64,000 bases of DNA from Achromobacter seleniivolatilans (lineage in GTDB: Bacteria; Pseudomonadota; Gammaproteobacteria; Burkholderiales; Burkholderiaceae_B), in NCBI RefSeq assembly GCF_030864005.1, contig NZ_CP132976.1, positions 2,108,001-2,172,000 on the forward strand, read 5' to 3'. Below, one piece after another: positions 1 through 8,499 of this stretch; position 1 is the stretch's first letter, and the number at the start of each line of letters is the position of its first letter. The translations under genes and the position numbers were made by a program. Under the pieces are notes generated by a model that did not search any database, was not told the origin of the DNA, and was given only the letters and a program-made list of their open reading frames with translations.

Positions 1-257
1 TGCAACTGCGTGTTGTCACGCGTGATGCAAACCTGGCTAGGCACGTCCAGGGGGATTTCCTTGAGCGAATGCTTGTAGGCAACGCGTTCAATGAAAGGAA
101 TGACAAATCCTGCGCCAGGCGACAGCACGCGGTCGAATTTACCCAACCGCTCAACCACCCAGGCGTGCTGCTGCGGAACGATGGCAATCGCCCTGATGAC
201 GATCAGGATCGCCAGCGCTACAACTACGAGCAGGACGATAGTGGAAGTGTCGATCAT
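1..257 (-). CDS. SPFH/stomatin-like (paraslipin) protein, N-terminal part
   Basis: The reverse strand opens with ATG at 257 behind a GAGG-type ribosome site and reads into the window edge, so only about 85 N-terminal residues are visible. They start MIDTSTIVLLVVVALAILIV, one membrane-spanning segment. Next come a VPQQHAWVVERLGKF stretch and a GAGFVIPFIERVAYKHSLKE stretch, both typical of the SPFH (Band 7) domain of stomatin/paraslipin proteins. These are membrane-anchored scaffold proteins that often accompany NfeD proteins. The nfeD-type gene lies 92 bp upstream on the same strand, which supports a two-gene operon. The exact subfamily cannot be fixed from the fragment. Confidence 0.85.
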   Translation of the reverse strand, partial: MIDTSTIVLLVVVALAILIVIRAIAIVPQQHAWVVERLGKFDRVLSPGAGFVIPFIERVAYKHSLKEIPLDVPSQVCITRDNTQL

Positions 258-349
258 GATTAGAGCCTCTTCTTAAGTGAATGCGGTGGCAAATCCTAGC
301 CGTAGCGGCTTGGGCGCCTGCCGCTGGCTGCCCGTGGGGCTAGCCGGTT

Positions 350-787
350 CTACCGTGCCGGAACCGATGCGCCCTTGGGGGTCAGCACCAGCGTCGAGCC
401 ACGCAATTCGGTAATGATATGTTCGCCAGACCGGGGCGCCTGCCCTGCCGCCAGCTCAGCCTGCCAATGCGCGCCGCGATAAAAAACGCGAGTCGCACCG
501 TGCTCGGACCAGGCTTCGACCTGCACAGTTTGGCCGATATCCAGGTTGACGTCGGCGTTGCGTGCTGAATTGATCTCGCGTTTTTTCAGCACACGCGTCT
601 TGCGCAAGACCAGCAGCCCAAGCAGCAACACGACGCCGCACGCAACCAACTGCCACTCAAGTCCTGCTGTGAACCAGGCGGCGACGCCACCTGCTGCCAG
701 CCCGAGCGCCACCAGCAGCAAATAGAAGGTTCCCGTCGTCACTTCCCCGATAAGGGCCAGCGCGGCCAATCCCAGCCATATCCACAT
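350..787 (-). CDS. NfeD-family membrane protein
   Basis: This encodes 145 residues. Two or three hydrophobic helices fill the N-terminal half (MWIWLGLAALALIGEV, then FYLLLVALGLAAGGVAAWF and LVACGVVLLLGLLVL). A C-terminal OB-fold-like segment of about 65 residues follows, containing VNLDIGQTVQVEAW and ARVFYRGAHWQAEL-type strands. That is the short NfeD layout. The frame stays open to 1003, but the N-terminal MWIW is the family's usual beginning, so I start at 787. NfeD proteins partner SPFH proteins in membrane quality control. The SPFH gene follows directly. A TACAAT -10-like hexamer lies on this strand at 825-830. Confidence 0.85.
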   Translation of the reverse strand: MWIWLGLAALALIGEVTTGTFYLLLVALGLAAGGVAAWFTAGLEWQLVACGVVLLLGLLVLRKTRVLKKREINSARNADVNLDIGQTVQVEAWSEHGATRVFYRGAHWQAELAAGQAPRSGEHIITELRGSTLVLTPKGASVPAR

Positions 788-824
788 AGTCTTAAGTTCG
801 CCTGAAAGGATGAATCCTGAGCGG

Positions 825-830
825 ATTGTA
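825..830 (-). promoter_or_regulatory. Putative -10 element for the nfeD-SPFH operon
   Basis: The reverse strand reads TACAAT here, about 38 bp upstream of the chosen nfeD start, in the 169-bp divergent gap with the amidotransferase gene. No convincing -35 hexamer sits at the standard spacing, so this is a weak call. Confidence 0.3.
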
Positions 831-956
831 CGTATTTCCGGGACAGAGCGGTTAAGGGCACTTCTCCAGTAACCATACCGCTGGATTATGATGTGCGCTT
901 GATGCGGGTTATCCCCTCCAGGTTCCTGCGTCTGCCTCTTTACAACACAAGCCTCC

Positions 957-1694
957 ATGACCGCTGCAACTCCTTTTGCCCTTCCCGTCCTGATCCTGCG
1001 CACAGGCGATCCGGACGACGTCCTGAAAAGCCAGTTCGGCGGTTATGCCGAACAACTGACGCAAGCGGCAGGTCTGGCCCCGGGCGATTTTGAGCTGGTA
1101 CGCGTGAACGATGGCCAGCGCCCGAAAGCCCCGTCGCACTACCGCGCCGCCCTCATAACGGGGTCGCCGGCCATGGTGACCGACCTGGAGCCCTGGAGCG
1201 AAGAGACCGCCGCCTGGCTGCGGGAGGCCGCCGCACAAGAGCTTCCCATGTTCGGCGTCTGCTACGGGCACCAATTGCTCGCGCATGCGCTGGGCGGCAA
1301 GGTCGGCTACAACCCGGCTGGCCGCGAAGTCGGCACCCAAACCGTCGAACTGCTGCCGCCCGCTGCGGGCGACAAACTCATGGCTGGACTGCCGTCCACC
1401 TTTCCGGCGCAGATGCTGCATGCGCAAACTGTCTTGCAACCGCCATCCGGCGCGGCGATCCTGGCGCGCTCGGACCTGGACCAGCACCAGATGATCCGCA
1501 TCGGCCGCAACATATTTTCGACGCAATTCCATCCTGAATTCGGCCCGGAATTCGTCCGCGCCCACCTTGAACGCTTTGGTCGCCGGTACGCCGCCGAAAA
1601 CCTGGATGTGCCCGGATTGACCGCAAACGTGCGTGCAACGCCGGTGGCCGGCGGACTGATACGCCGCTTTCTGGATGCCTACGCCCCCGCCTGA
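957..1694 (+). CDS. Stand-alone class I glutamine amidotransferase
   Basis: The 245-residue protein is a complete class I (triad) glutamine amidotransferase domain. The nucleophile elbow FGVCYGHQ places Cys102, and TQFHPE supplies His192 and Glu194. An ITGSPAMVTD loop near residue 70 is typical of the GMP-synthase-like subgroup (YP_-type 'glutamine amidotransferase' proteins). No synthase domain is fused or adjacent, so the acceptor of the released ammonia is unknown. Some relatives act as gamma-glutamyl hydrolases or in polyamine breakdown. The gene diverges from nfeD and is followed at 1795 by the alkyltransferase gene on the same strand. Confidence 0.85.
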   Translation: MTAATPFALPVLILRTGDPDDVLKSQFGGYAEQLTQAAGLAPGDFELVRVNDGQRPKAPSHYRAALITGSPAMVTDLEPWSEETAAWLREAAAQELPMFGVCYGHQLLAHALGGKVGYNPAGREVGTQTVELLPPAAGDKLMAGLPSTFPAQMLHAQTVLQPPSGAAILARSDLDQHQMIRIGRNIFSTQFHPEFGPEFVRAHLERFGRRYAAENLDVPGLTANVRATPVAGGLIRRFLDAYAPA

Positions 1695-1794
1695 CGATCC
1701 TGGCCGCCCCGCAACAAGCGGAGTGCGGCGCCGGGCGGTTTTTGCGACGATGACCCCATAGCGTGATATCAGCCACACGCACAAGGAGTCCCGA

Positions 1795-2646
1795 ATGAGC
1801 CCCGCAGCAGCCACCTTGAGCAAACAGCACGCCGCCGCAGTCGAACGCGCCTGCCGCGCGCTGGAGGCCGAACAGCCGCCTGATTTGTCCACACTAGCCG
1901 AACAGGCCGGCATGAGCCGCTTCCACTTCCATCGCATTTTCAAGGCGGCCACGGGCATCACCCCCAAGGCCTATGCCAACGCGCTGCGCGCCAGCCGTGC
2001 CAGGCACCAGCTCAAGCAAAGCCCCAGCGTGACCGATGCCATGTATGACGCCGGTTTCAACTCCAGCGGCCGCTTCTACGAGGCCGCGCCTGCAATCCTG
2101 GGCATGACGCCCACGGCCTTTCGCAAAAATGGGGAAGGCGTGGATATCCGCTTCGCGGTGGCTCAATGTTCGCTGGGCGCGTTGCTGGTAGCCGCCACCG
2201 ACACCGGCATCTGCGAGATCGCTTTGGACGCGGACCCTGAGCCTCTGGTGCGCAACCTGCAAGACCGCTTCAAGGCCGCCCGCCTGATCGGCGCCGACGC
2301 CGGCTTTGAAGACTGGGTCGCAGCCGTCGTCGGCTTTGTCGAAGACCCGTCACGCGGATTGGACCTGCCGCTGGATGTGCGCGGCACAGCGTTCCAGCGG
2401 CGCGTCTGGGAGGCGCTGCGCGACATCCCCGTGGGCACCACTGCCACCTATACGCAAGTGGCCGAACGCATCGGCTCCCCCCGCGCCGTGCGGGCCGTTG
2501 CCCGCGCCTGCGCCACCAACAATATCGCCCTGGCCATTCCCTGCCACCGCGTGGTGCGCACGGACGGCTCGATGGCGGGCTACCGCTGGGGTATCGACCG
2601 CAAGCGCGAACTCCTGGAACGCGAAGCCGCCGCCCAGCATCCGTAG
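1795..2646 (+). CDS. AraC-type HTH fused to methylated-DNA-protein cysteine methyltransferase (Ada-like)
   Basis: The 283-residue protein begins with an AraC-type double helix-turn-helix (about residues 10-110, including MSRFHFHRIFKAATGITP). A ribonuclease-H-like linker domain follows (about 118-190). The O6-alkylguanine methyltransferase domain ends the protein with the active-site motif IPCHRVVR, nucleophile Cys250. It repairs O6-alkylguanine by irreversible transfer to that cysteine. E. coli Ada has an extra N-terminal zinc domain that senses methylphosphotriesters; it is absent here. The start ATG follows an AAGGAG ribosome site, so the N-terminus is probably not lost by mis-start. A bidirectional terminator separates it from ppsA. 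Confidence 0.9.
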   Translation: MSPAAATLSKQHAAAVERACRALEAEQPPDLSTLAEQAGMSRFHFHRIFKAATGITPKAYANALRASRARHQLKQSPSVTDAMYDAGFNSSGRFYEAAPAILGMTPTAFRKNGEGVDIRFAVAQCSLGALLVAATDTGICEIALDADPEPLVRNLQDRFKAARLIGADAGFEDWVAAVVGFVEDPSRGLDLPLDVRGTAFQRRVWEALRDIPVGTTATYTQVAERIGSPRAVRAVARACATNNIALAIPCHRVVRTDGSMAGYRWGIDRKRELLEREAAAQHP

Positions 2647-2675
2647 CACGCCCCCTCACCCGCCACCAAAACGTC

Positions 2676-2714
2676 AAAAAAAACCCGCACCGTCTACCGG
2701 TGCGGGTTTTCTTT
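2676..2714. terminator. Bidirectional rho-independent terminator between ada-like gene and ppsA
   Basis: A perfect 9-bp GC-rich stem (2684-2692 with 2698-2706) and a 5-nt loop are flanked by an A-run on the left and TTTT on the right. It can therefore terminate both the plus-strand alkyltransferase gene and the minus-strand ppsA gene, which converge here. Confidence 0.85.
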
Positions 2715-2730
2715 TCTTGCGCAAGAACGA

Positions 2731-5097
2731 TCAGTTCTTGGCCAGACGCTGCCACGTATCAACCACCGTGTCCGGGTTGAGCGACATCGACAAAATGCCC
2801 TCATCCTTCAGCCACTGCGCAAAGTCCGGATGGTCGCTGGGGCCTTGGCCGCAGATACCCACGTACTTGTTGGCGGCAAGGCAAGCCTTGATCGCGCGGC
2901 GCAGCATGAACTTCACGGCTTCGTCGCGTTCGTCGAAATCGGCGGCCAACAGTTCCATGCCCGAATCACGATCCAGGCCCAGCGTCAGCTGGGTCATGTC
3001 GTTCGAACCGATCGAGAAGCCGTCGAAGAATTGCAGGAATTCATCGGCCAGAATGGCGTTGGACGGCACTTCGCACATCATGATCAGGCGCAGCCCATTT
3101 TCGCCGCGAGCCAAGCCATGCTTGGCCAGCAGGTTGACGACCTTTTCCGCCTGGCTCACGGTACGCACGAACGGCACCATGATCTCGACGTTGGTCAGAC
3201 CCATGTCGTCGCGCACCTTCTTCAGCGCTTCGCATTCCATGCGGAAGCACTCGGCGAAGTCTTCGGCGATGTAACGCGATGCGCCGCGGAAGCCCAGCAT
3301 GGGGTTCTCTTCCTCGGGCTCGTAGCGCGAACCGCCAACCAGCTTGCGGTACTCGTTCGACTTGAAGTCGGACATACGCACAATCACGGGCTTCGGATAG
3401 AAAGCAGCGGCAATCGTCGCCATGCCTTCAGCCATTTTCTCAACGAAGAACGCGCGCGGGCTGGCGTGGCCGCGAGCAGCCGATTCCACGGCCTTCTTCA
3501 GTTCGCCATCCACATTCGGATAGTCCAACACCGCCTTGGGGTGGATACCGATGTTGTTGTTGATGATGAATTCCAGACGCGCCAAGCCCACGCCCGAGTT
3601 CGGAATCTGCGCAAAATCGAATGCCAGTTGCGGGTTGCCGACGTTCATCATGATCTTCAGATCGATGGCGGGCATGTCGCCACGGCGCACTTCTTCCACT
3701 TCGGTTTCGATCAGGCCGTCATAGATACGGCCTTCGTCGCCTTCCGCGCAAGAAACGGTCACGGCCTGGCCATCCTTGAGCAGGTCGGTGGCGTTGCCGC
3801 AACCCACCACTGCCGGGATACCCAGTTCACGCGCAATGATTGCCGCATGGCAGGTACGGCCGCCACGATTGGTCACGATGGCCGAGGCGCGCTTCATCAC
3901 GGGTTCCCAGTTGGGGTCCGTCATGTCGGTCACCAGCACATCGCCCGGCTGGACCTGGTCCATGTCAGAAATGTCGCCCACGACACGGACGGGGCCGGCG
4001 CCGATCTTCTGGCCAATTGCGCGGCCGGTAATCAGAACCTGGCCGGTGGCCTTCAGGCGATAGCGTTGCTGAACGTCGTTTGCGCCCTGCTGCGACTTCA
4101 CGGTTTCCGGACGCGCTTGCAGGATGTAAATCTTGCCATCGACGCCATCGCGGCCCCACTCAATGTCCATCGGACGCTGGTAGTGCTTTTCGATGATGAC
4201 GGCGTAACGGGCCAACTCGTTGACCTCGTCGTCGGTCAGCGAATAGCGATTGCGCTCCGACACCGGCACGTCGACGGTGCGCACGGCACGGCCTTCCGGA
4301 CGCTCGGGATCAAATTCCATCTTGATCAGCTTGGAGCCGATGCGGCGGCCAACGATCGGGAATTTGCCTTGGGCCAGCGTGGGCTTGAAAACGTAGAACT
4401 CGTCCGGGTTGACGGCGCCTTGGACGACCGTTTCGCCCAGGCCATAAGACGACGTGATGAACACGACGTCTTCAAAACCCGACTCGGTGTCGATGGTGAA
4501 CATCACGCCGGCGCTGCCCTTATCGGAACGCACCATGCGCTGGATGCCAGCCGACAAGGCGACATCGGCGTGGGCATAACCCTTGTGGACGCGATAGGAA
4601 ATGGCGCGGTCGTTGTACAACGAGGCGAACACGTGGCGGATCTTGTCCAGCACGTCATCGATGCCAACGACGTTCAGGAAGGTTTCCTGCTGGCCGGCGA
4701 ACGAAGCGTCGGGCAGATCTTCCGCCGTGGCGGACGAGCGCACGGCAAACGAGCCCTTGCCGTCAGCGTCAAGCTTGGCAAAGGCTTCGCGGATACTCGA
4801 TTCGAATTCGGACGAGAACGGGGCCTCGACGATCCATTGACGGATCTGCGCACCGGCGTTGGCCAGTTCGCGCACGTCTTCGGGGTTCAGCGTGGTCAGG
4901 CGTTCAGCAATGCGCTTATCCAGGCCAGACGCGCTCAGAAAGTCGCGGAAGGCATCAGCGGTCGTGGCAAAGCCGCCCGGAACGCGGACACCCGCACCAG
5001 ACAGCTGGCTGATCATTTCGCCTAGTGATGCGTTCTTGCCTCCTACCGAGTCCACGTCCGTCATGCGGAGCTGCTCGAACAAAACAACGTACGACAT
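2731..5097 (-). CDS. ppsA: Phosphoenolpyruvate synthase (pyruvate, water dikinase)
   Basis: The 788-residue length matches the family. It converts pyruvate and ATP to PEP, AMP and phosphate in gluconeogenesis. An N-terminal ATP-grasp domain begins with [12 protein letters not shown] and contains [20 protein letters not shown]. The swivelling phosphohistidine domain carries [14 protein letters not shown] with the catalytic His near residue 417. The C-terminal TIM barrel has [17 protein letters not shown] and [10 protein letters not shown] chose ATG at 5097, which has AAAGG at ideal spacing. A GTG nine bases earlier would add only three residues. The gene diverges from ppsR, its regulator. A putative TACAAT -10 lies at 5248-5253 on this strand. 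Confidence 0.97.
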   Translation of the reverse strand: MSYVVLFEQLRMTDVDSVGGKNASLGEMISQLSGAGVRVPGGFATTADAFRDFLSASGLDKRIAERLTTLNPEDVRELANAGAQIRQWIVEAPFSSEFESSIREAFAKLDADGKGSFAVRSSATAEDLPDASFAGQQETFLNVVGIDDVLDKIRHVFASLYNDRAISYRVHKGYAHADVALSAGIQRMVRSDKGSAGVMFTIDTESGFEDVVFITSSYGLGETVVQGAVNPDEFYVFKPTLAQGKFPIVGRRIGSKLIKMEFDPERPEGRAVRTVDVPVSERNRYSLTDDEVNELARYAVIIEKHYQRPMDIEWGRDGVDGKIYILQARPETVKSQQGANDVQQRYRLKATGQVLITGRAIGQKIGAGPVRVVGDISDMDQVQPGDVLVTDMTDPNWEPVMKRASAIVTNRGGRTCHAAIIARELGIPAVVGCGNATDLLKDGQAVTVSCAEGDEGRIYDGLIETEVEEVRRGDMPAIDLKIMMNVGNPQLAFDFAQIPNSGVGLARLEFIINNNIGIHPKAVLDYPNVDGELKKAVESAARGHASPRAFFVEKMAEGMATIAAAFYPKPVIVRMSDFKSNEYRKLVGGSRYEPEEENPMLGFRGASRYIAEDFAECFRMECEALKKVRDDMGLTNVEIMVPFVRTVSQAEKVVNLLAKHGLARGENGLRLIMMCEVPSNAILADEFLQFFDGFSIGSNDMTQLTLGLDRDSGMELLAADFDERDEAVKFMLRRAIKACLAANKYVGICGQGPSDHPDFAQWLKDEGILSMSLNPDTVVDTWQRLAKN

Positions 5098-5130
5098 TGA
5101 AGTCACCTTTTACAATGGAATGAAAGCGAG

Positions 5131-5207
5131 TTTGGTCAAAGCATGAATCTGGCGGATTTCAACCGGCGCCGCCGGCAGAAACCCCGCTGATTCAGACGCT
5201 GACCAAA
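5131..5207. repeat. Long imperfect inverted repeat in the ppsA leader
   Basis: The left arm at 5131-5149 (TTTGGTCA-N5-TGAATC) is mirrored by the right arm at 5189-5207 (GATTCA-N5-TGACCAAA). That is 14 matching pairs of 19, with a 39-bp spacer that itself contains GGCGG/CCGCC segments. It lies between ppsA and the putative ppsA transcription start. It could fold in the ppsA leader RNA or be a pair of protein-binding sites. Confidence 0.55.
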
Positions 5208-5240
5208 CTGGCCTTGGACCGCCCTTGGGGTGACTTATAG

Positions 5241-5275
5241 GGGCCTGATTGTACTCGGTGGAGTACGCTAGGCCC
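5241..5275. repeat. Two-tier hairpin between ppsA and ppsR
   Basis: GGGCCT (5241-5246) pairs with AGGCCC (5270-5275), and GTACTC (5251-5256) pairs with GAGTAC (5261-5266) around a GGTG loop. The inner stem overlaps the reverse-strand TACAAT, a putative ppsA -10. The element ends 25 bp before the ppsR start. It may be an operator or a 5' leader hairpin. Confidence 0.45.
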
Positions 5276-5300
5276 TCTGCCTGGTTGGAATTTTTTACAC

Positions 5301-6128
5301 ATGACACCTACCCCGATCGTACGCACGGTATACATCGTTTCCGACAGTACCGGCATCACTGCCGAGACCTTCAGCCAGTCAGTGCTTTCTCAGTTCGAAG
5401 AGGTCGATTTCAAGCCCATCCGGCTGCCTTTTGTCGACACACTTGAGAAAGCGGCCGAAGTCGCGATGCGCATTAACCGCAGCGCGCTGGACGCCGGTGT
5501 CCCGCCGATCGTCTTCAGCACCCTGGTCAACCCCGAAATCCTGGCTCGCGTTCGACAGGCGAACGGAATTTTCCTGGATTTGTTTGGCACATTCGTCAGC
5601 CACATAGAGCAGGCGCTTGGCCTGAAGTCCAGCCACTCCATTGGCCGCTCGCACATGCAGGCCAATTCGGAAAAATACCGCAACCGGATCGACGCCATCA
5701 ACTTCAGCCTGGCGCACGACGACGGCCAGTTTGTAAACCAGCTGGATCAGGCGGACGTCATTCTGGTGGGCGTCTCCCGCTGCGGCAAAACACCGACCAG
5801 CCTCTACCTGGCAATGCAGTACGCCATCAAGGCGGCCAATTTCCCGCTGACTCCCGATGACTTCGAGCGCGGCACCCTGCCCTCCACCATCGCGCCGCAT
5901 CGCGGCAAGCTGTTCGGCCTGTCCATTCAGCCCGAACGCCTGGCCGAGGTCCGCAACGAACGCCGCCCCAACAGCCGTTATGCGCAGTTGGAACAGTGCC
6001 GTTACGAAGTTGCCGAAGCCGAACGCATGATGCGCCGTGAAGGCATTTCCTGGCTGTCCAGCACCACCAAATCGATCGAAGAGATCGCGACCACGGTGCT
6101 GCAGGAAGTAGGGCTGGATCGAGGCTGA
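5301..6128 (+). CDS. ppsR: PEP synthase regulatory kinase/phosphorylase (PSRP, DUF299 family)
   Basis: This 275-residue protein has the family's N-terminal VYIVSDSTGITAET and the P-loop GVSRCGKT at residues 157-164. The family inactivates PEP synthase by ADP-dependent phosphorylation of a threonine next to the catalytic histidine, and reactivates it by phosphorolysis. The target gene ppsA diverges from it across a 203-bp region, the usual partnership. The ribosome site is weak (GGAA, then a T-run), so translation may depend on leader structure. A strong 15-bp hairpin follows the stop codon. Confidence 0.95.
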   Translation: MTPTPIVRTVYIVSDSTGITAETFSQSVLSQFEEVDFKPIRLPFVDTLEKAAEVAMRINRSALDAGVPPIVFSTLVNPEILARVRQANGIFLDLFGTFVSHIEQALGLKSSHSIGRSHMQANSEKYRNRIDAINFSLAHDDGQFVNQLDQADVILVGVSRCGKTPTSLYLAMQYAIKAANFPLTPDDFERGTLPSTIAPHRGKLFGLSIQPERLAEVRNERRPNSRYAQLEQCRYEVAEAERMMRREGISWLSSTTKSIEEIATTVLQEVGLDRG

Positions 6129-6131
6129 ATA

Positions 6132-6164
6132 CAACAAGGGCGCGCCATCGGCGCGCCCTTGTTG
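6132..6164 (+). terminator. Hairpin terminator after ppsR
   Basis: A perfect 15-bp stem (6132-6146 with 6150-6164) and a 3-nt loop begin four bases after the ppsR stop. There is no T-run beyond the few bases of the stem end. It lies between convergent genes and may stop transcription or protect RNA ends in either direction. Confidence 0.6.
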
Positions 6165-6187
6165 GACTATCAGGAACTGCGGCTTGC

Positions 6188-6667
6188 CTAGGGACGCAGC
6201 TTCACGCGCTCGCGCGAACCCGCCCCCCAATAACGCAGCGAAGACATTTCCTGCTGCGCTACTTCCTCGGACTCTTCAAGACGCATCGTCTGCTGTCCCA
6301 TGCTGGAAGAATTGCCAGAAACGCCATCAATGCTCAAACGCACGTAACGCGTCTGCCCAGGCGCCAACGTGAACGATAGGGCTTCATCGTCCCGCAGCGT
6401 GTCCACCTTATAGCTGCCGGCTGGCCGGTTCACAAAGAAAAAGCTGCCCGGTTTGGAACGGCCAACCTTGCGCTCATTTATGCGCAAGTACGGTTGACTG
6501 GATACCACACCGGTAGGCGCAGGCGGCTGATAGAAGTAAATACGCCCCGTCTCCGGCACCATGACCGGAATCACGCCGGCCACTTCCTTGTACCGAGGCC
6601 CGCCGCAACCTGCCAATAACAGTGCGCCCAGTGCGGCACCCGCGATCCATTTAATACTGCTTTTCAT
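6188..6667 (-). CDS. DUF2846-type lipoprotein
   Basis: The 159-residue protein begins with a lipoprotein signal peptide ending LLLAGC, so Cys21 would be lipidated. The mature part carries GRIYFYQP, KPGSFFFVNRPAGSY and LAPGQTRYVRL segments and ends near SLRYWGAGSRERVKL. These segments mark the DUF2846 family of unknown function. It is the last gene of a three-lipoprotein operon and a clear tandem paralogue of the preceding gene, sharing the same blocks in the same order. An envelope location is well supported; the role is unknown. Confidence 0.85.
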   Translation of the reverse strand: MKSSIKWIAGAALGALLLAGCGGPRYKEVAGVIPVMVPETGRIYFYQPPAPTGVVSSQPYLRINERKVGRSKPGSFFFVNRPAGSYKVDTLRDDEALSFTLAPGQTRYVRLSIDGVSGNSSSMGQQTMRLEESEEVAQQEMSSLRYWGAGSRERVKLRP

Positions 6668-6691
6668 TTTTTATTTTCCTGGTCGTGCTGA

Positions 6692-7162
6692 CTACATGCC
6701 CCGGACCTGCTCCGGCGTCGCTGCTCCCCAATACCGCAAGGCGCGCATTTCGTTCTCGGCCAATTCGGCCGGGTCGACCAATTGCATCGACAATTTACCT
6801 ACCGTGCCCGTACTTCCCAGCGATTCCGCCATGATGCGCACGTAGCGCGTCTGCCCGGGGTCCAGCATGAAGCTCACGCCATCACCGGTCCAATACAGAT
6901 TAGTCACGACATAGCTGCCCGCCGGGCGATCCACAAAGAAGAAACTGCCCGGCTTATTGCGGCCAACAACTTCATTATTTACACGCAGTTTCTGCTGCGC
7001 CGACGAGATATTCGTCGGTTGAGGCTGGTAGAAATAGATCCGGCCATTACCCTGCGCAATTGGCGGGATTCTGCCATCCAGCGTTTCATATTTGGGACCG
7101 GCGCAACCCGCCAGCATGACGGCGATTGCAGCCGCTGCCACGATTCTCAACCAGGCATTCAT
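6692..7162 (-). CDS. DUF2846-type lipoprotein, tandem paralogue
   Basis: From the ATG at 7162 this encodes 156 residues, with a signal peptide ending VMLAGC (Cys20). It shares GRIYFYQPQ, KPGSFFFVDRPAGSY, LDPGQTRYVRI and ALRYWGA with the downstream gene. The open frame extends to 7357, but the lipobox position and a GGAG ribosome site select 7162. Its start overlaps the stop of the upstream lipoprotein gene in an ATGA, which suggests translational coupling. The 24-bp gap to the next gene holds no terminator. Confidence 0.85.
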   Translation of the reverse strand: MNAWLRIVAAAAIAVMLAGCAGPKYETLDGRIPPIAQGNGRIYFYQPQPTNISSAQQKLRVNNEVVGRNKPGSFFFVDRPAGSYVVTNLYWTGDGVSFMLDPGQTRYVRIMAESLGSTGTVGKLSMQLVDPAELAENEMRALRYWGAATPEQVRGM

Positions 7163-7590
7163 TGACGCATCTCCACGGGCAGCGCAACGGGACGGACAAG
7201 CGGCATGTATGCGCTTTCGCCGACCATGTAAAAACCAAGCAATTTTCCAGACGACGCCACGATGTAGGCTTCGCCCTGACGGCGAGTCTGGATGGTGAAC
7301 AAACCGCCCGTCGAGCGATACACATCGCCTTGCGGCAATGCCCCGACGCGCCGCCATTGCGATGCCGCCGGCAAGGTCACGCTAGTGTCGTTGGGAAGCG
7401 CCGCAATAACCGCTCGCGACAATTGAATGGTGTAAACAGGATCTGCAGGAGCCACGGGCACCATGCTGATTTTTTGCGTGCTGATCGACATGCAGCCGCC
7501 TAGTGCAAATGCGCATAAAGCCGCCAGCAGCAACGCTTTAACCGCTCGCGCAGAACGATCTTCAAGCTTATGAACCCGCGACAACGTCAT
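7159..7590 (-). CDS. Small lipoprotein of unknown function
   Basis: The 143-residue protein has a long signal peptide with a basic n-region (HKLEDRSARAVK), a hydrophobic core and the lipobox FALGGC (Cys33). The mature part contains VYTIQLSRAVIAAL and GLFTIQTRRQGEAYIVASSGKL. I do not recognise a family. It is the first gene of a three-lipoprotein operon and has a GAGG ribosome site. A sigma-70-like promoter (TTGTAA-N16-TATACT) lies just upstream. Confidence 0.8.
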   Translation of the reverse strand: MTLSRVHKLEDRSARAVKALLLAALCAFALGGCMSISTQKISMVPVAPADPVYTIQLSRAVIAALPNDTSVTLPAASQWRRVGALPQGDVYRSTGGLFTIQTRRQGEAYIVASSGKLLGFYMVGESAYMPLVRPVALPVEMRQ

Positions 7591-7616
7591 AACTACCTCG
7601 ACGAAACAAAACGTGA

Positions 7617-7644
7617 AGTATATGAGTGCGACCGGATTTTACAA
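7617..7644 (-). promoter_or_regulatory. Putative sigma-70 promoter of the lipoprotein operon
   Basis: On the minus strand, TTGTAA (7639-7644) and TATACT (7617-7622) are separated by 16 bp. They sit about 27 bp upstream of the first lipoprotein gene, in a 120-bp gap after the RNA methyltransferase gene. Confidence 0.5.
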
Positions 7645-7710
7645 AACGCGTGCCAGCGGCGTTACCAATCGGGATTTATTTTGCCGAATTTAACGAAGGA
7701 ATAATGCGCT

Positions 7711-8499
7711 TCAGCGCCTCGAGCCATGCAATGCCTGGCGGCGTTGCTCAAACAGGCATATGGCCGCCGCAGCGCCCACATTCAGCGATTCCACTGCAAC
7801 GGCGTCGTGCGGGATCAGTACTTTGAGCTTCGCGGCCGCCAACAACTCAGCCGCAACGCCCTGACCTTCGTGGCCGAAAACCCATGCACAACGTTCTGGC
7901 AAACGGCCTTCATACAAATCCCGCGCACCGTCCAGCGAAGTCGCTACCAGCGGTACCTGCAATCGCGGCAGCAAGGCCGTCAGATCGGCATGCTCGTGAA
8001 TGGCCAACGCAAAGTGCGCGCCTTGGCCGCTGCGCAATACTTTGGGGGACCACGCCGCCGCTGTGCCTGTGGCCAGGAACACACGCTTGATACCCGCCGC
8101 CGCGCAGGTGCGCAGCAGGGTGCCAACATTGCCCGGGTCCTGAATGCGGTCGAACAACACGCAATTCTCATCGACTACCGGCGGCACAGGCAAAACCTGC
8201 GGTGTCACCAGAAATGCAACGCCCTGCCCGCTTTCCACACTGGCCAGCGACTGCATCAAACGGGCGTCCAGCGCCAAACTGCTCGCCTCTGGCACTGCGG
8301 CCGCCAAGGCCGCAATATCCGGCTGAGACAGCCGTTCAACGTCGAAAATCGCCTGATCAGGCGCACCGTAGTGCTGCAACCAGGCTTGGCACAGATGCAC
8401 GCCGTCAAGCAGCACCGGCGCGCCGCGCTTGCCTGCGGTGCACGCCAGCTTGGCCAACGCTTTGACCGCGGGATTATCGCGGGAACTGATGTGCTTCAT
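7711..8499 (-). CDS. SpoU/TrmH-family RNA 2'-O-methyltransferase
   Basis: The 262-residue protein has the N-terminal substrate-binding region (about 1-105) and the knotted SPOUT domain with its three motifs. These are [29 protein letters not shown] and the SAM-binding [20 protein letters not shown]. It should methylate a 2'-hydroxyl in rRNA or tRNA; the target base cannot be read from the sequence. The start overlaps the rnhB stop by 4 bp (ATGA), so it is the tail of the long envelope operon. Confidence 0.88.
   Translation of the reverse strand: MKHISSRDNPAVKALAKLACTAGKRGAPVLLDGVHLCQAWLQHYGAPDQAIFDVERLSQPDIAALAAAVPEASSLALDARLMQSLASVESGQGVAFLVTPQVLPVPPVVDENCVLFDRIQDPGNVGTLLRTCAAAGIKRVFLATGTAAAWSPKVLRSGQGAHFALAIHEHADLTALLPRLQVPLVATSLDGARDLYEGRLPERCAWVFGHEGQGVAAELLAAAKLKVLIPHDAVAVESLNVGAAAAICLFEQRRQALHGSRR

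Noticed and set aside
788..1003. N-terminal extension of the NfeD protein
   Set aside because: The extra 72 residues run into the divergent amidotransferase gene and do not resemble NfeD proteins, which start at the first helix.
2830..5025. 731-codon open frame antisense to ppsA
   Set aside because: It mirrors ppsA in a high-GC genome, has no recognisable domain and is rich in His, Arg and Val as antisense frames are; ppsA is certain.
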